DNA of 64,000 nucleotides from Candidatus Norongarragalina meridionalis (GTDB lineage: Archaea; Micrarchaeota; Micrarchaeia; Norongarragalinales; Norongarragalinaceae). The stretch is from contig CABMDO010000009.1 of the NCBI GenBank assembly GCA_902384935.1, positions 1 to 64,000 of the forward strand, written 5' to 3'. Positions 56,575-64,000 of this stretch are shown here, piece by piece (within the stretch, counting starts at the first letter, position 1; each line of letters starts with the position of its first letter). The notes under the pieces are model-generated. The model saw only the letters and a program-made list of their open reading frames with translations, did no database searches and was not told the origin of the DNA. Made by a program: the position numbers and the translations under genes.

Positions 56575-57641
56575 GCGAGGTAATTGCACGATACGCCTAC
56601 CGAGCGAAGCTTCCCGCGCGGGAAACCGCCGAAAAAATCGCGCTAGAATCGAGCACGGTAATCTGGAAATACAAAAACCGCGACTTGCGGAAAAAGCACG
56701 CCGCCCGCGTGGTTTCCGCAACTAAAAACGGCGCGACGATCGCATTCCCGCTAGAGAATTTCGGCTGCTCCATAACCAAAATGCTGAGCGCGGTTGCCGG
56801 GGAAGGCGTTTTTTACTCGGGCGCTGCTGAAAACGTCGAACTCGCCGACGTTCAGCTTCCGGCCTCGTTTCTGCGCGGCTTTAAAGGCCCGGCTTTCGGC
56901 GTCGCGGGCATCCGAAAGCGCCTTCGCGTTTACAAACGCCCGTTATTCTGCGGCGTGGTGAAACCCAACATAGGTTTGAAGCCCGCCGAGTTCGCACAAC
57001 TCGCCTACGAGGGGCTGGCGGGCGGATTGGACATGGTAAAGGATGACGAGATGCAGGCTGACGAGTCCTATTCGCGGCTGGCGCAGCGCGTGCGCCTGAC
57101 CATGCGGGCACTCCACAAGGCGGAGCAGGAAACAGGCGAGAAAAAACTTTACGTCGCGAACATAACCGACGACGCCGACAATATCGCGGAGCTGCACGAC
57201 GTCGTGACGGAGAATGGAGGAAACGCGGCAATGCTTAACGCGTTCCCCGCGGGCATTACGTCCGCCTCGCTTGTCCCGAAAACTATCCCTCTGATGGCGC
57301 ACTTCACCGTTTCCGCTTCCTGCACGAGAATCGCGCCGCACGTGCTTACGCTTTTACAACGCATTGCGGGATTCGACATAATCGGAAATCCCGGACTCGG
57401 GAAGAGAATGGGGAGCGATGCGGCGAAAGTAATGGCGAACGCGAAAGCATGCCGCGGAAAACTCGGTTCGCTCCGTCCTTCGCTTCCGGCATTCGGCGGC
57501 AGCGATTCCGCGAAAACTCTTTCCCGCTATTCGTTCCTGGGCAATGATGTCATGATAATCATGGGCGGCGGAGTTTACGGCCATCCCCGCGGCGCGCGTG
57601 CGGGAGCCGAAAGCGTGCGCGACGCATGGCTGAGACGATAA
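56571..57641 (+). CDS. RuBisCO-like protein (divergent large-subunit family)
   Basis: GVVKPNIGLKPAEFAQLAYEGLAGGLDMVKDDEMQAD; LYVANITDD; MIIMGGGVYGHPRGARAGAESV. Confidence 0.88.
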   Translation: MSEVIARYAYRAKLPARETAEKIALESSTVIWKYKNRDLRKKHAARVVSATKNGATIAFPLENFGCSITKMLSAVAGEGVFYSGAAENVELADVQLPASFLRGFKGPAFGVAGIRKRLRVYKRPLFCGVVKPNIGLKPAEFAQLAYEGLAGGLDMVKDDEMQADESYSRLAQRVRLTMRALHKAEQETGEKKLYVANITDDADNIAELHDVVTENGGNAAMLNAFPAGITSASLVPKTIPLMAHFTVSASCTRIAPHVLTLLQRIAGFDIIGNPGLGKRMGSDAAKVMANAKACRGKLGSLRPSLPAFGGSDSAKTLSRYSFLGNDVMIIMGGGVYGHPRGARAGAESVRDAWLRR

Positions 57642-57644
57642 GCG

Positions 57645-58397
57645 ATGGACCTCTTTTCCGCGATATTCCTCGGCGCGCTCCAGGGCATAACCGAGTGGCT
57701 TCCCGTTTCTTCTTCGGCGCATCTGGCGCTCGCCCAGCACTACCTCGGCATAAGCGCGCCCGTATCGTTCGACATAATGCTCCATCTCGGAACGCTGATA
57801 GCGGTTTCGGTATATTTCCGAAAAGAAATCGCGGAAATAATGGAACGCCGCGACGCCCGCTACCTCGCCCTAATTGCCGTCGCCCTCATTCCAACCGCGA
57901 TAATCGGATTCGCGTTCAAGGATTCCTTCGAAGCGATGTTCTCGCGGATGCCGATGATAGCCGCAGCCCTGCTGATAACCGGAGCGTTCCTTTTCATCGC
58001 GGAAAAATTATCCCGCGAAGGAAGGAAGCTGGGATTCGTTCCCGCGTTCGTTATCGGCGTCGCACAAGGAATCGCGGTTGCTCCGGGAATATCCAGGAGC
58101 GGAGCCACAATCGGCACGGGAATGCTCCTCGGAATCAAGCGCGAGGAAGCGGCGAAGTTCTCGTTCCTGCTCGCGATACCCGCGGTTCTCGGCGCGTCGG
58201 CGCTCGAGGGCGTCAAGGCGTTCTCGTTCGCGGGAATCGGAACCGCCGAAATAATCGCCGGAACCGCGGCGGCGGCGATAGTCGGCTATTTTTCAATAGG
58301 GCTGATGCTCGACTTCCTGCGCAAAGGAAGGCTTTACGTGTTTTCGGCTTACTGCGTGCTGCTCGCGTTCGCGATTCTCCTGTTCGGGGCGGCGTAA
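57645..58397 (+). CDS. uppP: Undecaprenyl-diphosphatase-like (UppP/BacA)
   Basis: ALQGITEWLPVSSSAHLAL; AVAPGISRSGATIGTGMLLGIKREEAAKFSFLLAIPAV. Confidence 0.93.
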   Translation: MDLFSAIFLGALQGITEWLPVSSSAHLALAQHYLGISAPVSFDIMLHLGTLIAVSVYFRKEIAEIMERRDARYLALIAVALIPTAIIGFAFKDSFEAMFSRMPMIAAALLITGAFLFIAEKLSREGRKLGFVPAFVIGVAQGIAVAPGISRSGATIGTGMLLGIKREEAAKFSFLLAIPAVLGASALEGVKAFSFAGIGTAEIIAGTAAAAIVGYFSIGLMLDFLRKGRLYVFSAYCVLLAFAILLFGAA

Positions 58398-59045
58398 ATG
58401 GAATACAATGAAATAATCCGCGAATTACGCGCCGAGGCAAATCCGAAGAACGTCGAAGGCATGTCGCGCTTCGGCATAAACCCGAAAAACACGCTGGGCG
58501 TTTGCGTTCCGAAAATCCGCGCGCTTGCGAAGAAAATCGGAAAAAACCACGGACTCGCGCCGAAGCTCTGGGCATCCGGAATTCACGAGGCGCGGCTGCT
58601 CGCGACGATGATTGAAGAACCCGCCAAGGTTACGGAAGCGCAGATGGAGCGCTGGGCGAAGGATTTCGACTCATGGGGCGTATGCGACCAGGCGTGCATG
58701 AACCTCTTCGACAAGACGCCGTACGCCTGGAAAAAAGCGGTTGCGTGGACGTCGCGCAGGGAGGAATTCGTCAAGCGCGCGGGCTTCGCGCTCATGGCGT
58801 CCCTGGCGGTGCACGACAAGAAAGCCGAAGACGGAAAATTCCTGAAACTCCTGCCGCTCATCGTCCGCGAATCCGACGACAACCGCAATTTCGTGAAAAA
58901 AGCGGCGAACTGGGCGTTGAGGCAGATAGGCAAGCGAAACGGAAGACTGAGAAAAGAGGCGGTAAAAACCGCCAAGCTGATTCTGAGGAAGGATTCCCCG
59001 TCGGCGCGCTGGATCGCGTCCGACGCGCTGCGCGAACTCACCTGA
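58398..59045 (+). CDS. DNA alkylation repair protein (AlkD-like HEAT repeats)
   Basis: FGINPKNTLGVCVPKIRALAKKIGK…LASGIHEARLLATMIEEP…WDSWGVCDQ-type motif…KRAGFALMASLAVHDK…NFVKKAANWALRQIGKRN. Confidence 0.88.
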   Translation: MEYNEIIRELRAEANPKNVEGMSRFGINPKNTLGVCVPKIRALAKKIGKNHGLAPKLWASGIHEARLLATMIEEPAKVTEAQMERWAKDFDSWGVCDQACMNLFDKTPYAWKKAVAWTSRREEFVKRAGFALMASLAVHDKKAEDGKFLKLLPLIVRESDDNRNFVKKAANWALRQIGKRNGRLRKEAVKTAKLILRKDSPSARWIASDALRELT

Positions 59046-59075
59046 GTTTTTAAATTCTTGCGGCGTAATGGTTTC

Positions 59076-59750
59076 GTGGGCAGGCTCCCGATGCTAATCG
59101 CGCTGTGCTTATGCGTAGCGCTGCTCGGCTGCGTGCAGCAAGCGCCTCCTGCAACGCAAAACGGAACCGTGCCGTCCGCGCTGCCGAGCGTCGAGGTGCG
59201 GGAATACAACGGCGAACGGCTCTCAACAGCCGACGATTTCAGGGAAAACTCCATAAGCGGACCGCAGTACGTGGACGAAAGCGCGTACCGCCTGAAGATA
59301 ACGGGACTCGTCGAAACGCCGCGCAGCTACACGTACGACGAAGTCGTTAACGGACACGCGCGTTACTCGAAAGTCGTGGACCTCAACTGCGTCGAGGGCT
59401 GGAGCGTAAAAATACTCTGGGAAGGCGTGCTAGTCAGCGACCTGCTCAAGGAAGCGAAGCCTCTTCCCGGCGCGAAAACCGTGATATTCCGAGCCTACGA
59501 CGGCTACACGTCGGGATTTCCGCTGGAATATTTCAACAACGACATAATCATGGCGTATAAAATGAACAATGCGACGCTCCGCCCCGACAGGGGATTCCCG
59601 TTCCAGCTCGTGGCTGAAAGCAAGTGGGGCTACAAGTGGGTTAAATGGATAACAGAGATAGAATTGTCTAACGACACGAACTTCAAAGGATACTGGGAAA
59701 GCAGGGGATACGCGAAGGAAGGGGACCTGAACAGCAGCTTCATCGGATGA
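59076..59750 (+). CDS. Molybdopterin-dependent sulfite oxidase/MsrP-like lipoprotein
   Basis: Lipobox LLGC; LVETPRSYTYDEV; VVDLNCVEGWSVKILWEGVLVSDLL; KWGYKWVKWITEIEL; GTG 59076 about 25 nt after TATA. Confidence 0.85.
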   Translation: MGRLPMLIALCLCVALLGCVQQAPPATQNGTVPSALPSVEVREYNGERLSTADDFRENSISGPQYVDESAYRLKITGLVETPRSYTYDEVVNGHARYSKVVDLNCVEGWSVKILWEGVLVSDLLKEAKPLPGAKTVIFRAYDGYTSGFPLEYFNNDIIMAYKMNNATLRPDRGFPFQLVAESKWGYKWVKWITEIELSNDTNFKGYWESRGYAKEGDLNSSFIG

Positions 59751-59754
59751 GCGC

Positions 59755-59976
59755 ATGAATTGGAAGAAAATAGTGCACTGGACGCTTCTGGCGGTCATAA
59801 TCGTCTACATAGTGACTGGTTTGGGCATAACCGAATACCGAACCGTCGAGCCTTTGACGTTCGGGATGCTGACGAAACCTCTCGCGTTCCAGATACACTA
59901 CGACCTGATCATCCCGTTCGTCCTCCTGCTCGCGCTGCACGTCGCGTTGACACTCAAGGACAGGAAAAAACGCTAG
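59755..59976 (+). CDS. Short two-TM protein, candidate heme-b/MsrQ-like membrane partner
   Basis: 73 aa; His in or beside TM segments (IVHWTLL, FQIHYDL, LALHVAL). Confidence 0.55.
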   Translation: MNWKKIVHWTLLAVIIVYIVTGLGITEYRTVEPLTFGMLTKPLAFQIHYDLIIPFVLLLALHVALTLKDRKKR

Positions 59977-59983
59977 AACGTCC

Positions 59984-60367
59984 TCATTTCTTTTCGTCTT
60001 TGAAATCCAGCGAAACCGAATTGATGCAGTACCTTTTCCCCGTAGGCTGCGGCCCATCGCCGAAAACGTGGCCGAGATGGCTGCCGCATTTCGCGCAAAG
60101 AACCTCGGTGCGCGGGACGATAATGCTCGTATCGGTCTTGAAGGTCACACTTCTCGGAATCGCGTCGTAAAAGCTCGGCCAGCCCGTTCCAGAATCGAAC
60201 TTCGTCTTGGAGTCGAAAAGCATGTTCCCGCACACCTTGCAGACGAACTTTCCCGTGCCCTTGACGTGAAGCAGGGAACCGCTGAACGGCGGCTCCGTTC
60301 CGCACTGCTGCGTCACGCGGTACTCCTCGGCGGTTAGTTTTTTCTTCAACTCCGAATCAGACGGCAT
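59984..60367 (-). CDS. msrB: Peptide-methionine (R)-S-oxide reductase MsrB
   Basis: EEYRVTQQCGTEPPFSG; GWPSFYDAI; CAKCGSHLGHVFGDGPQPTGKRYCINSVSLDF. Confidence 0.96.
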   Translation of the reverse strand: MPSDSELKKKLTAEEYRVTQQCGTEPPFSGSLLHVKGTGKFVCKVCGNMLFDSKTKFDSGTGWPSFYDAIPRSVTFKTDTSIIVPRTEVLCAKCGSHLGHVFGDGPQPTGKRYCINSVSLDFKDEKK

Positions 60368-60401
60368 GAAAAGCGTTACCGTTGCGGATATAAAAAAGAA
60401 C

Positions 60402-60476
60402 TGCTCCGATCGGGATTTGAACCCGAGTTACCGGCTTGAAAGGCCAGCGTCCTTGGCCGGACTAGACGATCGGAGC
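60402..60476 (-). tRNA. tRNA-Glu (anticodon TTC)
   Basis: Reverse strand GCTCCGA…CTGGCCTTTCAAGCCGG…CGGGTTCAAATCCCG…TCGGAGC; 7-bp acceptor stem, anticodon loop CTTTCAA. Confidence 0.92.
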
Positions 60477-60514
60477 GCGGAGTAAGTTAGGAGCGGAATT
60501 GCTTAAAAAAGCGC

Positions 60515-60673
60515 CTACTGGATGGAGCGAAGGAACCCGTTCGCGTCCTCCTTGTAGACGCGGGAGCAGTTCACGCACTTGAACGTCCCTTCCGACGGGT
60601 TGTGCGTCATCTCGTACGCGACGTCCGTCTGCGTGAAACACTTCGGGCACCTAGCCTCGCACGGCAACACCAT
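60515..60673 (-). CDS. Small zinc-ribbon protein, 52 aa
   Basis: MVLPCEARCPKCFTQTDVAYEMTHNPSEGTFKCVNCSRVYKEDANGFLRSIQ*. Confidence 0.65.
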   Translation of the reverse strand: MVLPCEARCPKCFTQTDVAYEMTHNPSEGTFKCVNCSRVYKEDANGFLRSIQ

Positions 60674-60684
60674 ATAAATCAGCC

Positions 60685-60969
60685 TCAGAATCCAGTTCCG
60701 GAAGAGGTGTCGCCGAGGTTTCTCCTGTCGACGACCATCACGTCCTTGATGTCGAGCACCGCCGCGTAGGGCACGGTTATCAGTCCGCTGCCCTCCTTCT
60801 TCGCGCGGTTCGCGTAAGTGGAATCGGGGTTCGGCTCTACCAGCACGGACTCGAGCTTGCCCGTGTGAGCGTTCATGTACAAATCGATCACACGCCCGAG
60901 CTCTTCGCCGTCGGTGGTGATAATCCTCTTTCCCGCGAGTTGTTTCGCGATAGCGTATTTAACCATCAC
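60685..60969 (-). CDS. PRC-barrel domain protein
   Basis: AKQLAGKRIITTDGEELGRVIDLYMNAHTGKLESVLVEP…VPYAAVLDIKDVMVV. Confidence 0.88.
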   Translation of the reverse strand: MMVKYAIAKQLAGKRIITTDGEELGRVIDLYMNAHTGKLESVLVEPNPDSTYANRAKKEGSGLITVPYAAVLDIKDVMVVDRRNLGDTSSGTGF

Positions 60970-61019
60970 TTTTCACCTTCCGAATTAATTTTCGAATTTC
61001 TAACCGCCCTATTGCTTAA

Positions 61020-61061
61020 ATACCTTTTGCCGAGGGCGTAATACCTTTTGCCGACGGTGTA
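61020..61061 (+). repeat. 21-bp tandem duplication immediately upstream of TATA box
   Basis: ataccttttgccgagggcgta|ataccttttgccgacggtgta then tttaaatag. Confidence 0.75.
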
Positions 61062-61098
61062 TTTAAATAGATTGCGTTATTCTTTTCGGGGTGTAGGC

Positions 61099-61362
61099 AT
61101 GAAAGTCAAGGACGAAGTTCTTAAAACAATAGACGCGCTCAAGAAGGCGGGTTTCACTCCCGTAGACGCGGTTTTCGAAGGCGCCGTCGGAGTCAAGGAG
61201 GACACTACGCTCGCATTCGTGGACAAGCTCAACGACAACCAGCTCGTTTCGGGAGTGGTGAGGATAATCTACACTACGCCCGACGAGGACGTGCGTTTCG
61301 TCGAGATTCCGATAGGACAGGCTCCGGGCGGCGCCGAAGAGCCCGCGCCGAAAAAGAAATAA
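61099..61362 (+). CDS. Hypothetical small protein, 87 aa
   Basis: ATG 61099: MKVKDEVLKTIDALKKAGFTPVDAVFEGAVGVKEDTTLAFVDKL…. Confidence 0.7.
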   Translation: MKVKDEVLKTIDALKKAGFTPVDAVFEGAVGVKEDTTLAFVDKLNDNQLVSGVVRIIYTTPDEDVRFVEIPIGQAPGGAEEPAPKKK

Positions 61363-61407
61363 AGGCGTTTTCCGCTTTTTCTCTCTTAATAGCGAGGTGG
61401 GGATGTA

Positions 61408-63378
61408 GTGTTCACTGCTGCAGTAATGTTCGGATTGGGAGTAGGCGCGTTCGTGCTGCTCGTCGCGGCGTATCTCGCGTGGAGCGTTCTGAAGCTCGAC
61501 GCGGGCAACGACAGGATGAAGGCGGTTGCCGCGGCCATACAGGAAGGTGCGTCGGCGTATCTCGGAAGGCAGTATAAGACGCTCGCCCCGTTCGTCGTAG
61601 TTTTGCTTCTCATCATCGGCTATTTCGTCGGCTGGCTTACCGCCGTTGCGTTCCTGGGCGGAGTCCTCTGCTCCGCTGCCGCGGGATACGTCGGCATGAC
61701 GGTTTCCGTGCGCGCCAACGTGCGCGCGGCGCATGCTGCTCGCAGCGGGCTCAAGGACGCCCTTTCCGTAGCGGTGCGCGGCGGCGCGGTTACGGGAATG
61801 ACGCTCGTCGGACTCGGATTGCTCGGCGTATGCGCGGTCTACGGCACGTTCGGCGACCTTAACGCCCTCATTGGCTTCGGATTCGGCGCGTCGCTCATCT
61901 CCCTGTTCGCGCGAGTGGGAGGAGGCATCTACACGAAGGCTGCCGACGTCGGCGCGGACCTCGTCGGCAAGATCGAGAAGGGCATACCCGAAGACGACCC
62001 CCGCAACCCCGCGGTTATCGCGGACAACGTCGGCGACAATGTCGGGGATTGCGCGGGCATGGCTGCCGACTTGTTCGAGTCGTACGCCGTGACCATAATC
62101 GCGGCGATGCTCCTCGGCATGGCGCTCGGGCCCACTTACGTCGAACTCCCGCTCATAATCGCAAGCGTCGGCGCGCTCGCAGGCGCCGCGGGAGTTTTCT
62201 TCATAAGGCTCGGTTCCTCGAAAAACATAATGCACGCGCTGTACAAGGGCGTGATAGCGGCGGCGGCCATTGCACTCGTGGGCTTCTACGCGTGGTTCGG
62301 AACCGACATGAACCTGATGCTCGCGGCGGCAATCGGCATCGTCGTCACGGGGCTCATCTTCCTCATCACGGAATACTACACCTCGAAGGATTACGCGCCC
62401 GTAAGGAGCGTCGCGGAAGCCGCCAGAACCGGAGCGGGAACCAACCTCATCTCGGGGCTCGCGGTGGGGCTTGAAAGCACGGCGCTGCCCGTGCTTCTGA
62501 TAGTCGCGGCAATAGCGGCGTCCTACACGCTCGCAGGCGTCTACGGCATTGCTATTGCAGCAGCTGCGATGCTTTCGCTCACTGGCGTCATAATCACGCT
62601 CGACGCCTATGGTCCGATTACCGACAACGCAGGCGGAATCGCGGAGATGAGCGGCCTGCCTCCCTCGGTGCGCAAGGTAACCGATGCGCTTGACGCTGTC
62701 GGAAACACCACGAAAGCGACTACGAAGGGATTCGCAATCGCTGGCGCCGCGCTCGGCGCGCTCGCTCTGTTCGCAGCGTTCGCTGAGGCAACGCAGCTCA
62801 CTTCCGTCAACGTTCTTAACGCGGGCGTAGTCGTGGGATTGTTCCTCGGAGGATTGCTGCCGTTCCTGTTCGCCTCCTTCCTGATGAAGGCGGTTGGAAA
62901 GGCGGCTTTTGAAATCGTCGAGGAAGTCCGCCGCCAGTTCCGCGAAATCAAGGGGCTGATGTCGGGCAAGGGCAAGCCGGATTACGCGCGCTGCGTGGAC
63001 ATAAGCGCCAGCGCGGCGTTGCGCGAACTCATGGTTCCGGGATTCATCGCCGTTGCGTCGCCGCTCGTCGTGGGATTCCTCTTTGGCGCAGAAGCGCTCG
63101 GCGGATTGCTCGCAGGCGTAATCGTCTCGGGCTTCCTGCTCGCGCTGTTCATGGCGAACTCAGGCGCGGCGTGGGATAATGCGAAGAAATACATAGAGGA
63201 CGGCAAGTTCGGCGGAAAGGGAAGCGACGCCCACAAAGCAGCAGTGGTGGGAGACACAGTCGGCGACCCCTTCAAGGACACCGCGGGGCCGTCGCTTAAC
63301 GCGCTGATAAAAGTGGTAAACACCGTTTCGCTGGTGTTCGCAGCGGCAATCGCAGCCAACGCGCTGAACCTGATATGA
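61408..63378 (+). CDS. hppA: Membrane-bound proton-translocating pyrophosphatase
   Basis: GGGIYTKAADVGADLVGKIEKGIPEDDPRNPAVIADNVGDNVGD; GPITDNAGGIAEM; GNTTKATTKGFAI; VGDTVGDPFKDTAGPSLNALIK. Confidence 0.97.
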   Translation: MFTAAVMFGLGVGAFVLLVAAYLAWSVLKLDAGNDRMKAVAAAIQEGASAYLGRQYKTLAPFVVVLLLIIGYFVGWLTAVAFLGGVLCSAAAGYVGMTVSVRANVRAAHAARSGLKDALSVAVRGGAVTGMTLVGLGLLGVCAVYGTFGDLNALIGFGFGASLISLFARVGGGIYTKAADVGADLVGKIEKGIPEDDPRNPAVIADNVGDNVGDCAGMAADLFESYAVTIIAAMLLGMALGPTYVELPLIIASVGALAGAAGVFFIRLGSSKNIMHALYKGVIAAAAIALVGFYAWFGTDMNLMLAAAIGIVVTGLIFLITEYYTSKDYAPVRSVAEAARTGAGTNLISGLAVGLESTALPVLLIVAAIAASYTLAGVYGIAIAAAAMLSLTGVIITLDAYGPITDNAGGIAEMSGLPPSVRKVTDALDAVGNTTKATTKGFAIAGAALGALALFAAFAEATQLTSVNVLNAGVVVGLFLGGLLPFLFASFLMKAVGKAAFEIVEEVRRQFREIKGLMSGKGKPDYARCVDISASAALRELMVPGFIAVASPLVVGFLFGAEALGGLLAGVIVSGFLLALFMANSGAAWDNAKKYIEDGKFGGKGSDAHKAAVVGDTVGDPFKDTAGPSLNALIKVVNTVSLVFAAAIAANALNLI

Positions 63379-64000
63379 TGATTGCGGCGGACGATGCGAC
63401 TCGCCTGCGTAAGGCTGGCTACGTAATAGTCGGCAGCCACAGCGCGGCGAAGGTATGCCTCTGGACTAAGCGCGCTCTTCTCGACAGGGGATTCTGCTAC
63501 AAGCAGAAATTCTACGGCATCTCCTCGCACCGCTGCCTGCAGATGACGCCGACGCTGCCGTTCTGCACGCAAAGATGTGTATTCTGCTGGAGATCCACAA
63601 AACTATTCTCGACTAAATGGGAAGGCGCGGTTGACGAACCCGACGAAATAATCGACGGTTGCATTGATGCGCAGCGCCTTCTTCTCAACGGATTCAAAGG
63701 CCATCCCGACATCAATATCGCCAAGTTCAGAGAAGCGCAGAATCCGAACCAGGCAGCGATTTCCTTGGATGGCGAACCCACGCTTTACCCGAAAATAGGG
63801 GAAATGATAACGGAATTCAAAAGGCGCGGCTTCACCACATTCCTCGTAACAAACGGCACCCGCCCAAAAACGCTGGCATCGTTGCCAACCCTTCCCACCA
63901 ATCTCTACGTCTCGTCCTGCGCCCCCGACGAAGCCGCCTACAAGAAAACGTGCGCGCCCACGATAAAGGACGGATGGAAACGCCTGAACGAAACACTCGA
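63375..64000 (+). CDS. TYW1-like 4-demethylwyosine synthase (radical SAM), truncated by window end
   Basis: CYKQKFYGISSHRCLQMTPTLPFCTQRCVFCWR (CX3CX2C); AISLDGEPTLYPKI; FLVTNGTRP. Confidence 0.93.
   Translation, partial: MMIAADDATRLRKAGYVIVGSHSAAKVCLWTKRALLDRGFCYKQKFYGISSHRCLQMTPTLPFCTQRCVFCWRSTKLFSTKWEGAVDEPDEIIDGCIDAQRLLLNGFKGHPDINIAKFREAQNPNQAAISLDGEPTLYPKIGEMITEFKRRGFTTFLVTNGTRPKTLASLPTLPTNLYVSSCAPDEAAYKKTCAPTIKDGWKRLNETL

Noticed and set aside
1-64000. CRISPR array or cas genes
   Set aside because: No regularly spaced repeats and no Cas-like proteins recognised

Overview
This 64 kb window is a gene-dense archaeal chromosome segment. Archaeal markers include DNA polymerase II large subunit DP2, Orc1/Cdc6, L35Ae, RpoK, deoxyhypusine synthase, aCPSF-type beta-CASP nuclease, SepF, GGR/UbiA lipid genes, Trm1 and TYW1. 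Many small coding-dense genes suggest a DPANN-type lineage, but this is inference. Most of the window is housekeeping. Accessory content is concentrated at about 10.4-21 kb: an AT-richer defence/modification island with an orphan PD-(D/E)XK-like protein, Vsr + 5mC methyltransferase + candidate REase, a second methyltransferase, a SIR2-like/DUF262 pair, and a wHTH/RelE-like pair. The observations I rate highest are: (1) the SIR2-like + DUF262 two-gene module; (2) an 11-bp motif CASTGGAARGC repeated in four intergenic regions that delimit the island modules; (3) an eleven-gene cluster of very small, internally duplicated membrane proteins (22.7-26.8 kb) with palindromic promoter elements; (4) an Orc1/Cdc6 gene cut by one in-frame amber codon; (5) a divergent RuBisCO-like protein, a HerA-like protein with a degenerate P-loop, a naturally short NFACT/RqcH protein, and candidate structured intergenic RNAs. 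All family calls come from reading the sequence, with no database search.
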